Shown here: one piece after another, positions 17,249-24,907 of the stretch | Layout of the letters: each line of letters starts with the position of its first letter | Position numbering within the stretch: position 1 is the first letter of the stretch | Assembly: GCA_946220865.1 (NCBI GenBank) | Contig: CAMJYM010000011.1 | Coordinates: 1-59,366, forward strand | DNA: 59,366 nucleotides | From: an uncultured Clostridia bacterium | GTDB lineage: Bacteria > Bacillota > Clostridia > Saccharofermentanales > DTU023 | Direction of reading: 5' to 3' | Made by a program: the position numbers and the translations under genes | The notes under the pieces: model-generated | The model's input: the letters and a program-made list of their open reading frames with translations, nothing else | Told to the model about the DNA's origin: nothing | The model's database searches: none

Positions 17249-19240
17249 CTACTTGCCTGCAGTCGTCTCTTCACTTGTTTGATCGGTTTTGCTTTCGTCA
17301 GCAGCGGGTTCGACTGTGCTTTCTTTAGCATTGCTTTCGCCGGCTTTGCTGTCGTTGGCCTGGCTTCCATCCGCTGCGGTTGTTTCCGCACTGCTCTCTT
17401 TAGCGGCTGCAAGCGATTCTTCGGCTTCTTTGGCCGCAGCTTTGTCGAAGGGCAGGACATAACGCATGCCGTCTTCTACGGCTTCGTAGCTCAGCTTGTC
17501 CGACTGGCTATCCAGCCATTTCGTAAATTGATCCTGGCCAACTTTGAGCTTGGCCGCCTGTTTCCAGATGGGATCGCCCAGAGACTTGAAGTAGATGATA
17601 TGGTAACCGCTGTATTTGGCATTTTCTTCGTAGACCAGGTCGACATCACCGGCTTTTCTGGCCGGATCAAGCGCCCACTGTTCATAGCTCTTCACGAACT
17701 GCCCGCGGGGAGTGTTTTCGTAGAGACCGCCATTAAGTTTGCTGCCGCCATCATCGGAGTACTTCTGAGCCAGAGCGGCAAAGGCCTCTTCCGTTTGCTC
17801 ACCATCCCGATATTCTTTAAGAATATTTTCCGCTTTGGTTTTTGCTGCCTCTCGGTCGGAGTCCTGAATGCTCTTGCCGTCTTCCATACCTACACGAATC
17901 AGAATATGGCGGGTGGTATAGGTGGGCGTTTCATCCAATTTCCGATTGATAAAATACAGGATGGTGGCTTTGCCGGAGCTGGTAATGGCCGTTTTGTCGC
18001 CCTCTTTGCGGGCCGGGTCAAAGAGCCATGCGGCAAGTTCAGGCTGCAGGGCTGATTTGTAGGCATTAGAAACAAGGGTGGCTTTGTCGTCCTTGTACAC
18101 CTCTTTTTCGGCGTCACTGAGGTAAGGCTTGATCGCTTCATTAAAGGAAGCTTCGTCTTTGATATTTGCGAGGATGTCGCTGGTCTTTTTATCCAGATCT
18201 TCGCGATCTTTGATCGCTTTGGCCTGGGCTTCCGGATCGTAGGCTTTTTCTATCTTGATCGAACGGTTTTCCTCGTCGACTTCAACCTTATCTGTGGGTT
18301 TTGTGACCTTTTCGCTGCTCTCGGCAGTCTCATCGGCCTTCTCCGTTTCCGCTTCTGTGCTGCTCTCAGCAGGTGTTTTCTCTGTCCCGGCTGTGTTTTT
18401 GTCTTCAGCCGTAGTTTTTACGTCAGCCGTTTCGGTCGTCTCCGCCGGTTCTTTTTCCGGCTCAGCACTGGCCTGATTCAACACAAACATACGGTAGCTG
18501 ACGCTTTCAAACTCATCTTTATTATCTTCGTAAGCCGCTTTGAGCTCTTCCTCAGAAACCTTGCTGTCTTTCACTTTGGTCTGCTCATAGAGCTGAGAGA
18601 GGAAGAGGTCGCCGATGTACCGGCGCACCTGGGCTTCGTCGGAGCCTTTGCCAAAAATGGCCGTGAGAAGCTCATTCGGCGTCATCTGATACTGGGCCGC
18701 AGAAGCCTTAATCTGGGCAATGTAGTTGTCGATACCCTGCTTCTGCTGCTCGTTCAACTCAAGACCGTCAGCCTTGGCCTGAGCCTGCATAAACTTGAGT
18801 TTGGGCAGATCTTCTTTGAGCTGATCGAGAATAATGTTGCGCACGCTCTTCTCATTATATTCGCCCTTGATTTGCTGGTTAAAAGCGGGCATGGGACGTG
18901 CCAGAATACGCTGGCCTGAAGGCGTAAACGCCTGCATCCGCATCATGGAGAAAAGCTGAGTACCGGCGTAGAAGTTGAGTTCGGCTGCGGTGATATCTTC
19001 GCCATTCACTTTTGCCGCCACTTTGGTCTTTTCAAAATAGCCGTTATTGATTCTAAAAAGGAAGAAGAGCCCGCAAAGCACAGCGATCACCACAAGAACA
19101 GCGACGATGGCCAGCAGATTGGCCTTCTTGCGGATGGCTTTTTTCTGGCCATCTCTTGTGGTCATTCGCGCTTTGCGCGCTTTGCGTTGTTCACGCAGTT
19201 CTTCTGACTTCCACTTTTCCTGCTCATTTTTGTTTTTCAT
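17249..19240 (-). CDS. Membrane-anchored parvulin PPIase (PrsA/SurA type)
   Basis: 663 residues. A very basic cytoplasmic N-terminus (residues 1-45) precedes one membrane helix (LLAIVAVLVVIAVLCGLFFL). Then follow a SurA_N-like region (AAKVNGEDITAAELNFYAGT), a roughly 90-residue Glu/Thr/Ser/Ala-rich stretch, and a parvulin domain (TTRHILIRVGME ... ALAQKYSDDGGSKLNGGLYE ... GYHIIYF). A disordered acidic tail closes it. It should fold proteins outside the membrane while tethered by its amino end, whereas the neighbouring paralogue is lipid-anchored. AGGTG stands before the ATG. The shared blocks suggest an old tandem duplication. Confidence 0.83.
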   Translation of the reverse strand: MKNKNEQEKWKSEELREQRKARKARMTTRDGQKKAIRKKANLLAIVAVLVVIAVLCGLFFLFRINNGYFEKTKVAAKVNGEDITAAELNFYAGTQLFSMMRMQAFTPSGQRILARPMPAFNQQIKGEYNEKSVRNIILDQLKEDLPKLKFMQAQAKADGLELNEQQKQGIDNYIAQIKASAAQYQMTPNELLTAIFGKGSDEAQVRRYIGDLFLSQLYEQTKVKDSKVSEEELKAAYEDNKDEFESVSYRMFVLNQASAEPEKEPAETTETADVKTTAEDKNTAGTEKTPAESSTEAETEKADETAESSEKVTKPTDKVEVDEENRSIKIEKAYDPEAQAKAIKDREDLDKKTSDILANIKDEASFNEAIKPYLSDAEKEVYKDDKATLVSNAYKSALQPELAAWLFDPARKEGDKTAITSSGKATILYFINRKLDETPTYTTRHILIRVGMEDGKSIQDSDREAAKTKAENILKEYRDGEQTEEAFAALAQKYSDDGGSKLNGGLYENTPRGQFVKSYEQWALDPARKAGDVDLVYEENAKYSGYHIIYFKSLGDPIWKQAAKLKVGQDQFTKWLDSQSDKLSYEAVEDGMRYVLPFDKAAAKEAEESLAAAKESSAETTAADGSQANDSKAGESNAKESTVEPAADESKTDQTSEETTAGK

Positions 19241-19421
19241 TTTTCACCTGACCTGTCACACGCACGAAGCGTGAAAAGTAACATATGATGGAGTATGAAC
19301 GCCCACGAGCCGGGAAGACCTGTCCCAGTCCCCCACACGGGGCGGAAAAAGGGCCAGGATCTGCCTGGAAGAGCTTTACTTGCAGCGAACTGAAGCTAAG
19401 CTGCCAGGGCGTACTTTATTA

Positions 19422-20825
19422 TTATATCAGATCCCCGGGGGCTTCGACCGTTTCAGCTTCTTCTATTTTTCTGAGTTCTTCTTCGCTTAAGAGGCAGAGT
19501 TTTACCTTTTCGATGCGCCGGTCATCCATCGCGGCCACAGTAAAGAGGGCATTATGATAGCGAACCTGAGCGGCTTCGTCAGGATCTGGGATGCGGTCAA
19601 GTCTGTCGAGAATAAAACCGGCAATGGTATCGTATTCCTCCGCCGGTAGTTCGACGCCGGTTGCTTCCGCCAGTTCCTCCGGGGAGGTATCCCCTTCGAG
19701 GAGCCAGCAGTTGGGGCTGATTTTCTGCACATCCGGCTCTTCTTCGTCATATTCATCCTGAATCTGTCCAACCAGCTCTTCAAGCAAATCTTCCATCGTC
19801 ACAATACCGGCCGTACCGCCATATTCGTCGATGACCACAACCATATGACTGTGCGTGGTCTGCATATGACGGAAAACAGCGGAGATTTTGGCGGTTTCCG
19901 GTGTGATCTGGATGGTGCGCAGAATGTCTTCGAGTTTGAAGTCCTCGCCCGTGCGGCCGCTGGCCACACGCAGGAGCAGATCGCGGCTGTGAAAGTGACC
20001 GATGATGTGGTCGATATCTTCTTCGTAAACTGGGATTCGCGAAAATTTTTCCTCTTCAAGCAGCTTAAGCAGCTCGGGCAGACTGGTGTTTTTTTCAACC
20101 GCGACCAGATCAACACGATGCGTCATGCAGTCTCCGGCAGATTTATCGCCAAAGGAGAAGACATTCTCCAGCAGGGAATGTTCGTCCTCATGCAAGCCAC
20201 ATTTTTCTGTCCGTTCGATCAGTTCACGCAGTTCTCCCTCGGAAATCAGAACATCTTCTTCGCTGGGATCAAGCCCTTTTCTGCGCAGAATGGCGTCACT
20301 TACAGTCATTGCGGCCCGGGTAAGCGGCTCAAAGAAAAAGAAAATCAGGCGCAGGGGCCAGACTGAGGACTGGAGAAAAGACAGGCCGCTTTTTCTCGCC
20401 AGATGTGCTGGAATCATCGCGCAAAAGGCGAGCAGCAGAAAGGTTATAAAGAGGAGCAAAAGGAGAAGCAGCAGGTTCAACAAGGGAAACGTTTCGCCCT
20501 GGAGCTTTAGCGTGCCGCTGTTCAGCCCCATAACGATCACGCAGGAAGAAAACAGCAGCAGGGAAAAAAGCTTGAACGAACGTATGACCAGGAGAAAGCG
20601 GCGCGGGTCTTTGGCCCATTGGCGCAGCTGCGCCGAACCCCCCTCTCCCTCTTCGCTGTTTGTGCTGAGAAAATCGCCCCGCAGTTTTGGGGCAGCAGCC
20701 TCAAGAGCCGAGGCAAAGGCATAAAAAAGAGCAAAGACAAGGCTGAGCAAAAGGCCCAGAGTCAGTTGAGGAACAGTCATGAGGAGGAATCGTATAAGAG
20801 GACCCCCAGGATCGGCTTCTGTCAT
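19422..20825 (-). CDS. CorC/HlyC-type membrane protein with CBS domains
   Basis: About 467 residues. The N-terminal half has four hydrophobic stretches of the CNNM/DUF21 type (LTLGLLLSLVFALFYAF; LFSLLLFSSCVIVMGL; LLLLLLLFITFLLLAFCAM). A CBS pair follows (MTHRVDLVAVEKNTSLPELL and ILRTIQITPETAKISAVF ... VVVIDEYGGTAGIVTMEDLL), then a CorC_HlyC transporter-associated domain (VELPAEEYDTIAGFILDRL). Such proteins are linked to Mg2+/Co2+ efflux; 'hemolysin' is a historical label. The ATG at 20825 is the most plausible start, though AAAGGAAA is 15 bp upstream; an ATG at 20780 lacks an SD. Its leader is made of 27-bp repeats. Confidence 0.85.
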   Translation of the reverse strand: MTEADPGGPLIRFLLMTVPQLTLGLLLSLVFALFYAFASALEAAAPKLRGDFLSTNSEEGEGGSAQLRQWAKDPRRFLLVIRSFKLFSLLLFSSCVIVMGLNSGTLKLQGETFPLLNLLLLLLLLFITFLLLAFCAMIPAHLARKSGLSFLQSSVWPLRLIFFFFEPLTRAAMTVSDAILRRKGLDPSEEDVLISEGELRELIERTEKCGLHEDEHSLLENVFSFGDKSAGDCMTHRVDLVAVEKNTSLPELLKLLEEEKFSRIPVYEEDIDHIIGHFHSRDLLLRVASGRTGEDFKLEDILRTIQITPETAKISAVFRHMQTTHSHMVVVIDEYGGTAGIVTMEDLLEELVGQIQDEYDEEEPDVQKISPNCWLLEGDTSPEELAEATGVELPAEEYDTIAGFILDRLDRIPDPDEAAQVRYHNALFTVAAMDDRRIEKVKLCLLSEEELRKIEEAETVEAPGDLI

Positions 20826-20840
20826 GGAATGGTATTTTTT

Positions 20841-20962
20841 CCTTTCAAATCTCAAGTCATTCCTGCACCGCTCTGGATGCAAGTCATATCTACACCGCGG
20901 CTAAATGCAAGAAATCCTGCAACGCTTTGACTGCAAGTCATTCTTGAAACGCGGCTGCGATG
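20841..20962 (-). repeat. 27-bp tandem repeat forming a 5' leader
   Basis: Full units at 20863-20889, 20890-20916 and 20917-20943 are exactly 27 bp, with partial units on both sides. Minus-strand consensus is GAATGACTTGCA plus AGCGGTGCAG-like ends. The array lies between the promoter at 20985-21013 and the CorC-like start. Confidence 0.85.
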
Positions 20963-20984
20963 CTGATAGCGAATGATTGGCTTT

Positions 20985-21013
20985 ATTATAGTCAGCTCGG
21001 GCAAGGCTCGCAA
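20985..21013 (-). promoter_or_regulatory. Promoter of the CorC-like gene
   Basis: Minus-strand TTGCGA (21008-21013), 17 bp, perfect TATAAT (20985-20990). RNA start is expected near 20978. Confidence 0.75.
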
Positions 21014-21067
21014 TGGAGAGGCACGAAGACTGCTTCTTTGATGTATATAAAAATCAGAGCCCATAAC

Positions 21068-21112
21068 AAAATAAAATCCGAACCCGTGACCGATGGGCCA
21101 GAGGTTCGGATT
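21068..21112 (-). terminator. Intrinsic terminator of the EF-G-like gene
   Basis: A ten-base perfect stem (21075-21084 with 21103-21112, AATCCGAACC) is followed on the minus strand by TTTATTTTG. Confidence 0.8.
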
Positions 21113-21165
21113 ATAAGGTTCGGCTAATAAGCTTGGATTAATGCTTATAAGACTGGATTAAAAGG
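21103..21165. repeat. Degenerate ~14-bp tandem repeat
   Basis: GGTTCGGATTATAA, GGTTCGGCTAATAA, GCTTGGATTAAT and a fading fourth unit. The first unit is also one arm of the terminator stem. Confidence 0.55.
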
Positions 21166-21223
21166 TACGAATCATTTGATGGAGGAGAAAACTATTCTTC
21201 CCGAAAGTTATTCTTCCCGAAAC

Positions 21224-23305
21224 TTATTCTTCCTCTTTATCGCGCTTGGCTGCAGCGATCACCTTTTCGGCCACATCCGAAGGAGCCTGCTCATAACGGG
21301 CAAAGTCGATGGTATACCAGCCGCGGCCCTGGGTCATGGACTTCAGGTCTGTGGCATATTTGCTCATTTCGGCTGTGGGGCATTCGGCTTCAACCACCTG
21401 GAAACCCTTGTCGCTGTCAGCGCCCATACCAAGGATACGGCCGCGGCGCTTGCTCATGTCGCCCATAATATCGCCGAGATAATCGTCGGGGATGTGAACT
21501 TTTACCGTCGAGATAGGCTCAAGCAGCACGGGATCCGCTTTGGGCAGACCATCACGGTAGGCCAGGCGGGCCGCCAGTTTAAAGGACATTTCGTTGGAGT
21601 CGACTTCGTGATAGGAGCCATCCACCAGCGTGGCGCGCAGGTTCACAACGGGATAACCCGCGAGAACGCCTTCGCTGACAGCTTCCTGCAGCCCCTTTTC
21701 AACAGCGGGGAAGTAGTTTTTCGGCACAGCGCCGCCCACCACTTCTTCGCGGAACTCAAGTTCTTCCTGATCACCGGGTTCAAAGACTACCCACACATCG
21801 CCGTACTGGCCGTGGCCGCCGGACTGTTTTTTGTGTTTGCCCTGAACCTTAACTTTTTTGCGGATCGTTTCGCGATAAGGCACACGGGGATCTTCAAGCA
21901 GAGCCTGCGTTCCGAATTTCGCTTTGAGTTTCTGCACGAGGACATCGAGCTGTACTTCGCCCTGACCGCAGAGCAGCAGCTGATGCGTTTCTTTGTCGTT
22001 GCGCACGGCGAAAGACTTATCTTCATCGGCCAGCTTGTTGAGGCCCTGCATGATCTTGTCTTCTTCACCGCGGTTGACGGGGACGATGCTGCGTGTCAGA
22101 ACCGGCACCGGCATGGACACGGGTTTAATGCGGATGGGCTGCTCTTTGAGGCTCAGCGTTTCGTTGGTCTGAGTCGTCACGAGCTTCGTCACAGCTCCGA
22201 TATCGCCGGTGATGAGTTCATCGACAGGAATCTGCTTTTTGCCGCGGAGAGCAAAGAGGCCGTTCATGCGCTCTTCTTTATCTTCGTTGACATTGTAGGT
22301 CGGTTCATCGCCTTTCAGCACGCCCGAATAGATGCGCAGGAGCGAAATACGGCCGACAAAGGGGTCGACGATCGTTTTAAAAATAAAGGCGGCAAGCGGG
22401 CCGTCAGCCTTGCATTCAAGTTCGTATTCCGAGCCGTCCGCCTTAAGAGCTGTCACACTCTTCTGTGCTTCAGCCGTCGGGAAGTAAGCCACGATACTGT
22501 TCATGAGGAAGGAAATCCCCCAGTCCTGTACCGCCGAGGCAGGATAGACCGGGAAGAGGTCGCGCTCAAGAATGGCGTTCATCAGACCGTTTTCCACTTC
22601 GTCTTTGGTGAACTCTTCCCCTTCAAAGTATTTGTTCATCAGATCTTCGGAAGTTTCTGCAATCTGCTCCATGAGCCCTTCGCGGTAATGTTCGACGAGC
22701 TCACTGAGATCAGAAGGAACGTCCATGTTGGTCATCGCGCCACGCTGACCCAGCTTGAAGGCCTGGTTTTTGACGACGTCGACAATGCCCGTCATCTTCT
22801 CCCCTTCCATCACAGGAATAGCGAGAGGAACGACATTCTTGCCGTATTTTTCCTGGAAAGCATCGACGGTTTTCTCAAAGCTCGAGTAGGGCTCATCCAA
22901 ACGGTTGACCAGGAAGGCCACCGGCTCTTGCTTTTTCTCGAGAAAACGCATGGCTTTTTCTGCGCCAACGGAGACCCCATCTTTGGCAGAGAGCACGATA
23001 AGAGCGATATCTCCAGCTTTTATGGCAAGCTGCTGATCGCCCAGGAAGTCAAAGTCACCAGGAGCATCAATGACGTTAATTTTACGTCCATCCCACTCGA
23101 CGGCAGCGTAGGAAGTATTGATGGAAATGCCACGACGGCCTTCCTCTTCGTCAAAGTCGCTGACGGTATTGCCATCGCTGACTTTGCCCATGCGGTCAAT
23201 GGCTTTGCTGTCATAGAGCATGGCTTCCAGCACGCTTGTTTTTCCTGCTCCGCCGTGTCCAAGCAAGACGACGTTGCGGATTTTGTCTATGGGATAGGTT
23301 TTCAT
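21224..23305 (-). CDS. Elongation factor G-like GTPase
   Basis: The 693-residue protein has all five EF-G domains but is a paralogue of the canonical fusA in this window. The P loop is GHGGAGKTS (16-24) instead of AHIDAGKTT. The G3 motif is DAPGD (80-84), with Asp where canonical EF-G has the catalytic His. G4 is NRLD (134-137). Domain IV keeps GGHGQYGDV and a YHEVDSNEMSF block. Paralogues with such changes form the EF-G-like (EF-G2) group, whose role (translation rescue or recycling, or slow GTPase) is not settled. The ATG at 23305 has AGGGGGA 6 bp upstream; a further ATG at 23311 touches the SD. It is monocistronic with its own promoter and terminator. Confidence 0.85.
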   Translation of the reverse strand: MKTYPIDKIRNVVLLGHGGAGKTSVLEAMLYDSKAIDRMGKVSDGNTVSDFDEEEGRRGISINTSYAAVEWDGRKINVIDAPGDFDFLGDQQLAIKAGDIALIVLSAKDGVSVGAEKAMRFLEKKQEPVAFLVNRLDEPYSSFEKTVDAFQEKYGKNVVPLAIPVMEGEKMTGIVDVVKNQAFKLGQRGAMTNMDVPSDLSELVEHYREGLMEQIAETSEDLMNKYFEGEEFTKDEVENGLMNAILERDLFPVYPASAVQDWGISFLMNSIVAYFPTAEAQKSVTALKADGSEYELECKADGPLAAFIFKTIVDPFVGRISLLRIYSGVLKGDEPTYNVNEDKEERMNGLFALRGKKQIPVDELITGDIGAVTKLVTTQTNETLSLKEQPIRIKPVSMPVPVLTRSIVPVNRGEEDKIMQGLNKLADEDKSFAVRNDKETHQLLLCGQGEVQLDVLVQKLKAKFGTQALLEDPRVPYRETIRKKVKVQGKHKKQSGGHGQYGDVWVVFEPGDQEELEFREEVVGGAVPKNYFPAVEKGLQEAVSEGVLAGYPVVNLRATLVDGSYHEVDSNEMSFKLAARLAYRDGLPKADPVLLEPISTVKVHIPDDYLGDIMGDMSKRRGRILGMGADSDKGFQVVEAECPTAEMSKYATDLKSMTQGRGWYTIDFARYEQAPSDVAEKVIAAAKRDKEEE

Positions 23306-23408
23306 GGTCATTCCCCCTGAATAAAATTATGCTTTCTTCTCACGCGAGGCTCAGCGTACAGAGAACAAACCTCTTTTGCACAAGCAAACGGTGCAGCACG
23401 TGGAAAGT

Positions 23409-23437
23409 ATTATACAATCTGACAGAACTGCTTACAA
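23409..23437 (-). promoter_or_regulatory. Promoter of the EF-G-like gene
   Basis: Minus-strand TTGTAA (23432-23437), 17 bp, perfect TATAAT (23409-23414). RNA start near 23402; leader about 97 nt. The repeat element A lies upstream of it. Confidence 0.72.
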
Positions 23438-23540
23438 GGTATCTTCAAGATTTTTTAAGCTTGCCGTTCCTGTTGAATGCCCCCCTGTAGAGGTTTCGCT
23501 CAACTGGATGCCCGACCTCCGTGCCGTTTTGTTCGACTGG

Positions 23541-23945
23541 AGGCCTGCTCTCAATTCGGTTATTCAGAATTTCGGACAAAATTTCAGGTATTGGATGGTT
23601 AGTCTCAGCAAACTAAGGCTCAAACCATCCACACCTTGAGAACTTGCACGCCGAACCATCCACTACTTTGAATCTTGCACGCGGGCCCATCCACTAGTCG
23701 CTAACTTGCATGAAAAACAGAAAAACCAAAGTCAAACCATCCACTAGTTGCAGACTTGCATATGGCCCACCCACCAGTTGCCAGGTTGCACAAAAAAGTC
23801 AGGTTGCTTAGCACGAAAAAGGGTGACCACCCATGCATTGAAACGTTGCACGAAAAAAGGAAACACTGCCAGCTCGCAAAGAGGTCAGCATCCACTAGTT
23901 GCACGTCTCATAAAAAGGGAAAAACCATATGTCGCAGCTTTCGCA
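23541..23945 (-). repeat. Modular dispersed repeat, copy A
   Basis: Bases 23541-23760 align co-linearly with 29284-29503 (about four of five bases equal by eye). Each copy continues with more units. The basic module, read on the plus strand, is CCATCCACTAGTTGCA, then six or seven bases, TTGCAC and often an A run. At least seven modules start near 23622, 23656, 23687, 23737, 23766, 23826 and 23889. It sits between the hsp20 terminator and the EF-G-like promoter, where no protein gene is visible. Confidence 0.8.
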
Positions 23946-23951
23946 TAGAAA

Positions 23952-23999
23952 AAAAGTCCCAAGCAGCTGGCCGTTTTCGCAGCGCCGCCCGGGACTTTT
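23952..23999 (-). terminator. Intrinsic terminator of hsp20, probably bidirectional
   Basis: AAAAGTCCC (23952-23960) pairs with GGGACTTTT (23991-23999). The minus-strand product ends in a run of seven T. Confidence 0.82.
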
Positions 24000-24019
24000 A
24001 TTTTGTGAAACTATATTTT

Positions 24020-24145
24020 CCAGCTGACTTAAGTTTTGATCCGGCTGCCTTAAATTTTCATTAAACTGCCTTTAGTCTTGTCTGGCTGTCTTTAGCTTTT
24101 TGCCAGCTGACATGAGTCTTTATCCAGCCGCTTTAAGTCTTATTC
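24020..24145. repeat. Degenerate ~21-bp tandem repeat
   Basis: Six units start at 24020, 24041, 24063, 24082, 24103 and 24124. They follow CCAGCTGACTTAAGTCTTTAT with changes. The last unit overlaps the stop codon of hsp20; the rest is hsp20 3' UTR. Confidence 0.8.
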
Positions 24146-24604
24146 TTCGGTTTTCTCTGTGTCGATCCTGGCTTCTTTGGAATCGCTCTTTTCCGAGCCA
24201 TCGGAAATGGCAATTCTGCGATTCTTTTTCTCATCCACTTTTCTCGGCATGAGCACGGTCAGAACGCCATCCTTGAAGCTTCCACTAATCGCATCGGCGT
24301 CGATCCCACTGATGTCAAAGCTTCTGCTGAAACTTCCACTTCTACGTTCACGGCAGATGTAGTTCTTTTCTCTGCTTTCGCTGCTTTCGCTTTTCTCCGC
24401 ATGAATGGTCATGATCTTGTCGTTGATGCTGATCTCAACATCATCTTTGCTAAAGCCTGGGAGATCGGCTGTCAACTCGTAGTGATCGCCTTTATCTTCC
24501 AGATCGACCCGCAGTTTCATGAGGCTGGGAGCCTGTTCACTCGTATTAAAGAAGCGATCGAAAAGATCCAAATCACTGCGATCAAAGGGCATAAGTTCAA
24601 ACAT
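24140..24604 (-). CDS. Small heat-shock protein, Hsp20/alpha-crystallin family
   Basis: The 154-residue protein has a short N-terminal arm (FELMPFDRSDLDLFDRFF) and an alpha-crystallin domain (residues ~30-125) with LTADLPGFSKDDVEI, ICRERRSGSFSRSF and the A-x-x-x-G-x-L-type motif FKDGVLTVLMP. A charged C-terminal tail follows. It is an ATP-independent holdase that keeps unfolding cytosolic proteins soluble. The ATG at 24604 lies 8 bp after GGAGG; the longer frame begins inside the SD. A CtsR-type box at 24805-24821 and a perfect CIRCE at 24881-24907 lie upstream. Its long leader holds 22-bp repeats and a GC-rich hairpin. Confidence 0.93.
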   Translation of the reverse strand: MFELMPFDRSDLDLFDRFFNTSEQAPSLMKLRVDLEDKGDHYELTADLPGFSKDDVEISINDKIMTIHAEKSESSESREKNYICRERRSGSFSRSFDISGIDADAISGSFKDGVLTVLMPRKVDEKKNRRIAISDGSEKSDSKEARIDTEKTEE

Positions 24605-24705
24605 TTCTATTACCTCCATGTTTTGTGTTTTTATTGTTTTGTCGAGTCTTCATTCCCCGACACATTGCGGTCTTTCGACGGTAGCGTCCTATACGACGCT
24701 GTTCC

Positions 24706-24722
24706 GTACGGCGACGCCGTAC
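24706..24722. promoter_or_regulatory. GC-rich inverted repeat in the hsp20 leader
   Basis: GTACGGCG and CGCCGTAC meet around a single base, about 100 nt before the start codon. It should form a hairpin in the mRNA. I see no pairing with the SD, so an RNA thermometer is not shown. Confidence 0.45.
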
Positions 24723-24734
24723 TGGGCTTTTGAC

Positions 24735-24802
24735 CTTCGGGTTTCGACGATGTTGTCGTAGGGCTTTAACAATTTTGTCGTAAGGCTTCAACAACGTTTT
24801 CG
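24735..24802. repeat. Degenerate 22-bp tandem repeat in the hsp20 leader
   Basis: Three units (24735-24758, 24759-24780, 24781-24802) each end in TTGTCG or TTTTCG and contain GGGTTTC/GGCTTYAAC-like cores. Confidence 0.6.
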
Positions 24803-24804
24803 TC

Positions 24805-24821
24805 TTTGTCTTTCTTTGACT
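24805..24821 (-). promoter_or_regulatory. CtsR-type operator of hsp20
   Basis: On the minus strand AGTCAAA, GAA, AGACAAA: two heptads with the NAN spacer of the CtsR box (RGTCAAA-NAN-RGTCAAA), one mismatch in the second. It covers the expected RNA start of a plausible promoter (-10 TATCAT at 24824-24829; -35 uncertain, perhaps TTGTTC near 24852). This is the usual place for CtsR repression. Confidence 0.65.
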
Positions 24822-24880
24822 TTATGATATAAGCCTGCTGTGGCAGAAAAAGAACAAAACTGTGAAGGAAATTTGAATTT

Positions 24881-24907
24881 TTAGCACTCGTTATCATTGA
24901 GTGCTAA
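24881..24907 (-). promoter_or_regulatory. CIRCE operator (HrcA binding site)
   Basis: TTAGCACTC, nine bases, GAGTGCTAA: a perfect match to CIRCE. It lies upstream of hsp20 and overlaps the last codons and the stop of dusB. The dusB end codons AGC ACT CAA TGA lie within it. Confidence 0.93.

Noticed and set aside
19260..19420. Structured RNA gene in the gap before the membrane-anchored foldase
   Set aside because: GC-rich with small inverted repeats, but no match to SRP RNA, 6S, tmRNA or RNase P features and no promoter-terminator pair.
21176..23320. 714-residue plus-strand frame opposite the EF-G-like gene
   Set aside because: Shadow of the real gene, which has full EF-G motifs, promoter and terminator on the minus strand.
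24604..24722. ROSE or fourU RNA thermometer before hsp20
   Set aside because: No sequence was found that pairs with the GGAGG to hide it; the leader hairpin lies too far upstream.
24730..24745. Single GGTCAAA in the hsp20 leader as a CtsR site
   Set aside because: Only one heptad; the tandem site at 24805-24821 is far better.
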